Shown here: positions 57,301 to 64,000 of the stretch, one piece after another | Numbering within the stretch: the stretch's first letter is position 1 | Layout: the number at the start of each line of letters is the position of its first letter | From: Larus michahellis | Lineage: Eukaryota; Chordata; Aves; Charadriiformes; Laridae | Direction of reading: 5' to 3' | DNA length: 64,000 bases | Assembly (NCBI RefSeq): GCF_964199755.1 | Contig: NC_133914.1 | Location: forward strand, 62,001 to 126,000 | Made by a program: the position numbers and the translations under genes | Notes under the pieces: generated by a model | What the model saw: the letters and a program-made list of their open reading frames with translations, nothing else | The model's database searches: none | Told to the model about the DNA's origin: nothing

Positions 57301-60300
57301 GTCCCTCCATCCCAGGGGCCCACGGAAAACCGTCCACACCAGTTGCAGTTTGAAAGTTTCATAAATCTCTTCCTGCTGTGAGATAAACCTGGGGCTCTTT
57401 GCCCTTTCCCTGTGGATAAGGAAGGGGGTTATTCCTCACCCTCTGCAAGGAGCAACTTTTCACACTTCCACTTATCCCCGTAGGGTGAACAGGGACACCC
57501 TGAGGACTGTCCCGCTGCCTCTGTCTGCCTTGTCCGGGGAGCTGGGGGGACCTGCCTCTTGGCAAAGCTACCCGTGGTGACAAACAAAGGATGCAAATGC
57601 AAGTCCAATTTTGCAGGTTCATGTGCCGCCCTTTGGAGGACACAACTGATGTTTGCTTGATTTCGTTCCCTTCAGTCACCTACCAGGATGAGTGCCCTCC
57701 CAGGACAGCCCAGACCCCCCGTTGAGGTCTGGCTTTGCCCCAGTCCAGACCCCCTGTTGAGGTCTGGCTTTGCGCCCTCACCTCCCAGCCCCCTCTCTCC
57801 CTTCCCCCTGGCACATCCAGCCCTGATGGCATGTCACTGGCTCACCTCGGTGCTGCCCTGTGGCATTTCCTCCTGAAATGCCCCTCTGAGAGCTCTGCAA
57901 GAGCAGCAGAGCTGCCCACCAGTCTGGGCTCAGCCATGAGCACTGGGTGCTGGCACCCATCAGGTTTCCCCAGGGCTCAAGGTGAGCCTTGCAGCTTGAC
58001 CCGAGGCCCTGGGAAGGGTATGGGGTGCACTAATGTACTCTGGTGAGTATGAGTGGAGAGAGGGGTGCCCACAGCAGCCTGCCCTCCCCACTGAGCAAGA
58101 CCTGAGTGCTGGGATATGGGCCTGCACCCCTGCCAGGCTCTTTCTACAAAGCCCACTGCTCACATGCACCTTCACCAATGTATAATGAAAGGCTCTTTCC
58201 CTTGTGAACAAAAGGGACCAGACAACCTGGTTCCCTAAGCAGGACAGAAACCCTCTGCTCCCTTCCAGCATGGCCAGCAGTGTCCCCCAACTCAGGTGAA
58301 GGCTCCCTAAGCACCTAGCACCAGACAGGTAACTCCCTACCCCTTAGAGCCCCTCAACTGGGAATCAGGGCTGAATCCCAGCGCCCACATATGGTTTCTG
58401 GGCTGCACAACCCCAGCCCATATGCTATTACAGGCATCAGCTCAGCAGGTGCTGAGCACACAGCTGACACCCTGCATTTTCTATATTCTGGCTTTGATTT
58501 CACAGGGCCAGTGCTGCCCGTACATCAGCCCCAACGCCTCTCTGCTCCAGCCGGCATGGAGGACGCAGCAGCAATATAACTCCAGCTCTGCAGGGGAACA
58601 CTTCCCAGATGCTTGGGCACATTTGCTTCATCATCAAGGTTAGCGTGGATTAAGCCGTAGCACAGCTGCTGCTGGAGGCCAGCTGTAGGTGCAGGCAGCA
58701 TCTCCCCCTGCAATTCTGGCTGGGAAGACTTCCCATGCCAGAGAGGATTTCTTCATGCTTGCAGCAAAAGCCTTCTGTAATCACAACTGAAGCAAGACAT
58801 GGTCTCTGCTTTAAGGCTGGAGTTTTGCCCAGGGCTCAGTGCTATCACCTCCCATGGTCATCCACCGCCACCCCCCCCCCAGCATCTATTTTCTTAAAAG
58901 CCTCAAATAGAAGAGGTGTGCTTAGCTAGGAATGTCTGGGCCCCGGTTCAAGCTCAGTGTGCTTTTAGTCTCTTGAGTTGACTGCAAAAAAACTGAACAG
59001 AGACTCCTCACAAATGCCACAGAGCCAAGAAAGAGGAGGCAAAGAATAAAATGTCCTCGATTTCTGGTGAAACTCTTTGAAAAGAAAAGCTAGCAGCAAT
59101 CTTTCAAACCCTTGGAGACAGCAGCACTGCCCACGCCCCTCAGAGGCAGCCAGGTCATAGCAATGGCCAGGGTTACTCCTCGCACACCCAGCCAGGAGCA
59201 GGGCAGGGGTCAGTACCTCTGCAACAACCTCAAGCTCTGTGCTTGTGGAGCACTGCCACCCTCCTCCACCTCTTGTGGAGGGTGCAGATGGCACCCACCT
59301 GCCCTGCCACTGGCTTTGTCCCGCCCTTGTTCCTTTCACTGCAAACTCTGGCCCTGTGGGAGCAGGAAGCTCCCAGGCCAAGGCTAATACTGCTTCTTGC
59401 CCTCTGCTCAGCACAAAGCCAGCTCCCAGCCTCCTTGCGTCATCCCTTTTGCTTCTTTCCATGACCCTGCCATAGTGGCAGAGTGGGGCCCAGTCAAGCA
59501 TTCCCAGCTACGGTCTAATCCCTCTGGTTATTTTTAAAACTCCATCCTCATTCCAGTCCTTTGTACCCAGCTGTGGAACAAAGGATGAGCCATCCTTCCC
59601 CCGAGCCCCACTGCGCAGAGGGGCCACTCTCGGCTCAGCCACTGACCCTACAAATTTCTTGGTGTGACAAATGTGCTGAACAAAAGGCAACAGCCCTATC
59701 CCCTAGCACAGGGGCCGTGAGGACAGAGCAGCAGAGCCAGCACAATCCACTCACACTGGGGATTTGCCCTGGCTGTATGGGTGTCTGCTTCATCTCTGGT
59801 GCATCCTCTCCCTGTGCTTACTCCAGCCTGCTTTCCACTCTCTGCGTTACACTTGTCACAGATGTGCAGTGCTCCTGCTGAGCGGGGAGGGCAGAGCTCT
59901 CCTTGTTTCTGCTGCAGAGAGGGGAATGTGAGAGCAAGGTATAAATATCCACGAAGATTAGCGCTTGCACAGCGCTCTGCCCTGGGAGAAAGTGTTGGGT
60001 GTCACCCACAGCCCGCATTCCCTTTCTCTCCACTCCCCAGCTGCTTCTCCTGTTTCCAGCCCTGGGTTCACAATCTTCGCAGCCAGCACTTTCATTTCAT
60101 TCCTCCCTCCACCCCCATTCCCTCTTGAAAGAGAGAAAATAATAGAGCCTTTGTTGGTTGCTGCGGTGCAGGCACCGAGCAAGGAGCCGCACAGGGGTAA
60201 GGGGCTGCTGGGCACGGCCGCCTGCCAGGATTACGGCATTCCTGCGCCTTCGGCTCAGAAGTCAATCCTGTGCCCTGTGGCATGTAAAGGGACCCTGGGC

Positions 60301-60359
60301 TTGCTGACATCCACAGAAAAAGCAGCCAAATGAAAAAAATCCTCCACACCCACACTGCT
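54331..60359. other. Intergenic interval between CAP1 and MFSD2A
   Basis: About 6 kb was examined in both strands. No conserved exon, RNA gene or interspersed repeat was recognised. The left third is GC-rich; a 35-bp tandem duplication lies at 57.7 kb. The MFSD2A poly(A) site may lie in the right part, as I found no canonical hexamer close to its stop codon. Confidence 0.5.
57710..57777. repeat. Two-copy 35-bp tandem duplication
   Basis: A segment containing gttgaggtctggctttgc occurs at 57710-57741 and again at 57745-57777 with very few differences, each preceded by ccagaccccc. It lies in the CAP1-MFSD2A intergenic interval. Its function is unknown; near identity suggests a recent origin. 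Confidence 0.85.
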
Positions 60360-60948
60360 GACTTCCCCCACTTTTATGTAAATTAATATTAATAGGTCCT
60401 TGAGTTCGGTTTCTGTACAGATATATACAAATAGGAAATAGTTTCATATTTACATCATTAAGTTAATTAGGCTCTATAAAAAAAGAACAGCTTTCCAAAT
60501 TAGTGTCATATGTACAGACAGCAGAGGTGAGCTCACGTCCTTGGCGCGGTCACATTGACAGTGTAATGTACACTAACCATTACCCCGGGTCCCACAGGCG
60601 ATCGGCCCCACGCAGGCTGGGCACAGACGGGCAGCAGGCACAAGTGCTAATGAGCAAAAGGATCCCGCTCCGGGCTCTTCTGGTCTCCGGGACCCGGCAG
60701 GGAATAGTGCTTGTTTCTCATGAGGCATACAAGTACCACAGGGTCAATTCGTGTAATGTACACTACCAGCGCTCTGTGGATCCCATGGAAGGCACAAGAC
60801 CGGCACAGATCTTGTGTTCAAGTCGGTGGATGCTCTGCACAGGCACTCCTCAATGGCACACACCTACAGCGGCACGAGGCTGGTCCAGCCCTGGAAGGGC
60901 CAAGTCCTTCGGAGAGCCCCGGTGTGAGCGGATGGACCCAGCCCCGGG
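60360..60948 (-). other. MFSD2A: MFSD2A 3'UTR (proximal part) with a repeated 15-mer
   Basis: Immediately after the stop codon the sequence is non-coding. On the mRNA strand tagtgtacattacac occurs twice, at 60751-60765 and 60561-60575. Each copy contains TGTACATT, one base from a Pumilio-type UGUANAUA element. An AT-rich block follows at about 60365-60490. The 3' end of the UTR was not located. Confidence 0.5.
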
Positions 60949-63900
60949 TCACACGATGCTGGCCAGTTCTGTGTTGTCTGACTCTGAGCTGCTGTTGCTC
61001 TCCTCCCTGCAGGCAAAGGGTTGGGGATGAGGCATCGAGTGAGCCACATAGCAAGACCTGCCTCCAAGCAGACCTCTGCCTTGGAGCATAGGAGCCTCTG
61101 AAGGGTTTGAGAGGGACGTCACCATCTTACACAGTCCCCAAACGAGTTTTCTTTAGCAACTGGGGCGGGTTCCCTGTTGATCTCAAATGCTTCACGCCAT
61201 CTCTTTGGAAGTCAGAATTGGGAAAATAAGCCAGCCCTTCCCTCACCTCACCACCCACGAGTTCTGGAGGATTCCTGGACAAGTCACAGTGTGTCCCAAC
61301 CCGTCTGGGCCTGATCCTGCCCCCACACCCTCCACTGGCTTGCTATCTGCATAGCACAAGCTGACGCTCACCTTAAGTCCTGTAGGGCTTTCTTGTTTTT
61401 CCTCCGCTTCTCCTCGTCAATGGGGTACAGCTTGAACAGGAGCAGGCCCAGCAGGATCAGCCCCACAGGCACAGCCGACACCAGCATCTTCAGGGTGAAG
61501 TTCACCTCGCTGGGCTGTGAGCAGCCTCGAGTCTGGTACCCTGCAAAGCTGCAGACAGAAAGGGACCTTCAGGCAAAGAAAACTGAGTTTCTAGGAGGCA
61601 AACCTGTCCCTGAAGGGAGAGGTTCAGGGCCACAACTGGATTTAGACACCACCCCCCCACCCCCCACCCCCCCGCCTTCCCCCCACCCCTCAGCTCCCAT
61701 GCAAGAACTTACTCTAAGCTGAGCGTGGAAATGCCCAGGGAGACCCCAGAGGTGAACTTGGTGAAGAAGACATAGAAGGAGAAGAAGATGGCTTCATGGC
61801 CATGAGATTCAGGGTGCTGCAGCTTGAAGTCATCTATGACGTCTGGGAGCATGGACCTGTGCAAAAAGTGGAATGGTGAACACTAGGGCAGAGCCAACAA
61901 AGCATGTCCCCTCCCTACTGAGATTTCCATTCAAGAGCCCCATCTTGGGGTGAAAACACTGCAAAAAGGCCTCCCAAGGATTTCTAACCACTCCGGCAAG
62001 CCCTGGAAGCACCTTGCCCAGTTCTCAGGCTGCAGTGCCAAGAGCACCAGGACCTCGCACTCACCAGGGCAGGAGGAAAGCAGCTGCAACACTGATCCCA
62101 GCTGCAACTGCCACGATGTAGGTGACGATGAGGTTACTGTCCAGGACAGCCACCATGATGAGGAAGGGTATGGCAGACTAGATAGGGGGCAGAAAACAGG
62201 TTGTGTCAGCAGTGCCTGATCCAGACCCCTTGGCCTTTCCCCTTCCCTCCCGTGCATGCCAGCCCTCCAACCACAGGAACAGCCAGGGAAGCAGCAGTGC
62301 AGCCTTCCTCCCAGAGCCCCGCAGTGGCCATTTCTGCTGGCCTTGGCCACATCCATGACAGCACATATAACAGGATGAGGGACAGGCACCAAAATCAGCA
62401 GTAGCCCTTGCCCAGCTCCAGGCCCTCTTGGGGGGACACAGCTCTGCTCACCCCGTGTGGGAAACACCATCCTCATGTGAGCCTCTGTGCTCACGGGGAC
62501 CCACTCACCGAGATGCCTATGTAGACAGCAGTCTTCTTCCCAAAGCGGGTAAGGAACCACTGCCAGAAGGGAATGGTCAAGGTGGCCGAGAGCTAAAAAA
62601 AGGGGGTTGTGGTGTCACTTGCTGGTCAGGCTCTTATCTGGGGTAAGAGCCCTTCCCAGCAAGGAGCAGCTCCTGGACACCACCTCCCCCATCACATTTC
62701 CAGCTTTTTCTAGCACCTCTGATTTCCACACGCTCCTGGGGCTGGCACACAGCCACACTGCCTACTCCTACCCTCACCCCATCCCTCAGCTGCCTACGCT
62801 CCCAGGACTGAGAGCTTGCAATTGGAGCAGATACGTGGGGCCATCTCCTCCCCACTGCACAGCACCCTGGTACCCAGCACCACTGTCCTCAGTGCACTTG
62901 GCAGATGCCAGCACACCTGCCCAAACACAGGGAGGACCCGACTCAATCCTCAGCGGTGGGAAGGGACCTGATCTTCTCACCACTGCCTGTGCAAAGCATG
63001 ACCAAAAGCCAGGCTCTGTGGGGACCTTGGCACCTTGGACCTCTCTGCCCCGTCAAACAGGGAGGGTGGGAAGGGTTCCCAGGGATGAGGGAAGCTGGAA
63101 AGGGCTCTCAAAGAGCTGTTTTGCTCCATCTTCCTGGCAGTAAACACTGAGATCCTTTTCTTGAGGTGGGGGGGAAGGGAGATAAGTGGCAGGATTTGGA
63201 CAAAAGGCCCCCATGGCTCCTGGTCTCCCCCGTCTCTGACTGCCTTCACATGGGAACAAAGGCCTCGCTGTTCCTGCCAACTCACCCGGCCTTTGCAGGA
63301 CATTTGGCAGCTCCTTCTCCCTTCCCTTCTCTCAGGGGACCTTCGGTCACTGTCCCCACGGTGCACTATTGCAGCCCCATAGCAGCCCTCCCCTCAGACT
63401 ACGGAGCACCCATCCCATGCCAGCTCCTAGGGAGGACATGGGAGGATCCCATAGTGTGTGTCCCACCACAGTCCCAGCCCTGAGGAGCTCCAGGATGGGG
63501 CTGTACGCACCATGATGGCCAGGAGGATGTTCTGGAACTCGTTGCGGAAGCCCAGGGTGTAGGTGCAGAAGAGGGCAAAGTTGCCCTCCAGCAGCTGCAG
63601 AGGAGGCAGACAGTGGTTAGTGGGGGACAGGCACCCCAGCCACCCGGAGGCACGCACTCCTCCTCGCCAGGCTGCACTCAAAGCACGAGCAGGGGAAGAA
63701 AGCAGCCATTCACCGACCCATCCAAGGGCACAAGGCCACATCCTTCTCTGCCTGGGGCAGCTCTGGCTCATTGAGCTGCCGCTTCACATGCTCCCATCCC
63801 ACTGGGATCCTATTTGGGCCCTACACTGCTCATCCCCCAGCCATCTCCAAGCTGCGCTGCTGCTGCTGTTCCCTCTCCGCCATCCTCCAAGCCTAGCTGT

Positions 63901-64000
63901 GCTTACCATGAAGGCCAGCGAGGTGAAGAGGAAGCCAGCAATGAGCTTGATGTAGGCACCATGGTTCATCACCAGCTTCAGCCCCTGGAAGAAGGAGACA
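60949..64000 (-). CDS. MFSD2A: MFSD2A, sodium-dependent lysophosphatidylcholine symporter (3' part)
   Basis: MFSD2A is an MFS carrier that moves LPC-linked omega-3 lipids such as DHA across endothelium of the brain and retina and limits transcytosis at the blood-brain barrier. Visible exons (minus strand, 5' to 3'): 63907 to the window edge, 63511-63594, 62509-62592, 62065-62177, 61713-61856, 61372-61548, 60949-61006. They encode about 250 C-terminal residues. Landmarks: [90 protein letters not shown], and the tail DNTELASIV (human DSTELASIL). The 5' part lies beyond the window. In the outermost exon, codons before GLKLVMNHG (SFFQ, like human AYFR) also resemble a pyrimidine tract plus CAG, so the exon could instead begin at 63984. 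Confidence 0.96.
61648..61690 (-). repeat. G-rich tract (sense strand) in a short MFSD2A intron
   Basis: The plus strand has repeated runs of six or seven C, interrupted by single A or G. On the MFSD2A sense strand this becomes at least four G runs, a G-quadruplex-type sequence. It lies inside an intron of only 164 nt (61549-61712), about 25-65 nt after the donor. Confidence 0.8.

Noticed and set aside
60360-64000. MFSD2B instead of MFSD2A
   Set aside because: The tail ELASI, the YQTRGCSQP segment and the CAP1-PPT1 neighbourhood fit MFSD2A.

Overview
This is vertebrate, almost certainly avian, nuclear DNA. The genes are compact and intron-containing with canonical GT/AG junctions and CpG-rich promoters, the only interspersed repeats recognised are CR1 LINE fragments, and the gene content resembles chicken microchromosome 23. 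That chromosome assignment is from memory of avian gene order and was not searched.

Layout: (1) 0.7-13.7 kb, minus strand, ELOA (elongin A), 11 coding exons. (2) 17.5-20.9 kb, plus strand, a two-exon BTB-BACK-kelch gene most like KLHL31, with one in-frame TGA in exon 2. (3) 23.7-27.2 kb, minus, RPL11, 6 exons. (4) 28.7-33.0 kb, minus, an SLC17-family transporter resembling sialin, 11 coding exons. (5) 33.7-38.2 kb, plus, PPT1 (palmitoyl-protein thioesterase 1), 9 exons. (6) 39.0-53.8 kb, minus, CAP1 (cyclase-associated protein 1), 12 coding exons plus a probable non-coding first exon in a CpG island. (7) 60.9 kb to the right edge, minus, the 3' part of MFSD2A. Exon boundaries were placed by hand from reading frame, splice sites and remembered human orthologues.

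The genes share no single pathway: transcription elongation and ubiquitin ligase adaptor (ELOA), probable CUL3 substrate adaptor (KLHL), ribosome (RPL11), two lysosome-related proteins side by side (the SLC17 protein and PPT1), actin turnover (CAP1) and lysophospholipid transport (MFSD2A). The arrangement joins two blocks that in human lie far apart on 1p (RPL11-ELOA and PPT1-CAP1-MFSD2A).

The points most worth a second look are: the TGA in an otherwise intact kelch domain; a 30-bp-arm hairpin in ELOA intron 1 that pairs fully only when transcribed in the ELOA direction; loss of a family-conserved TM4 arginine in the SLC17 protein; the gene-block junction; and a duplicated 15-mer in the MFSD2A 3'UTR. 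No prokaryote-like system, CRISPR array or recent mobile element was seen.
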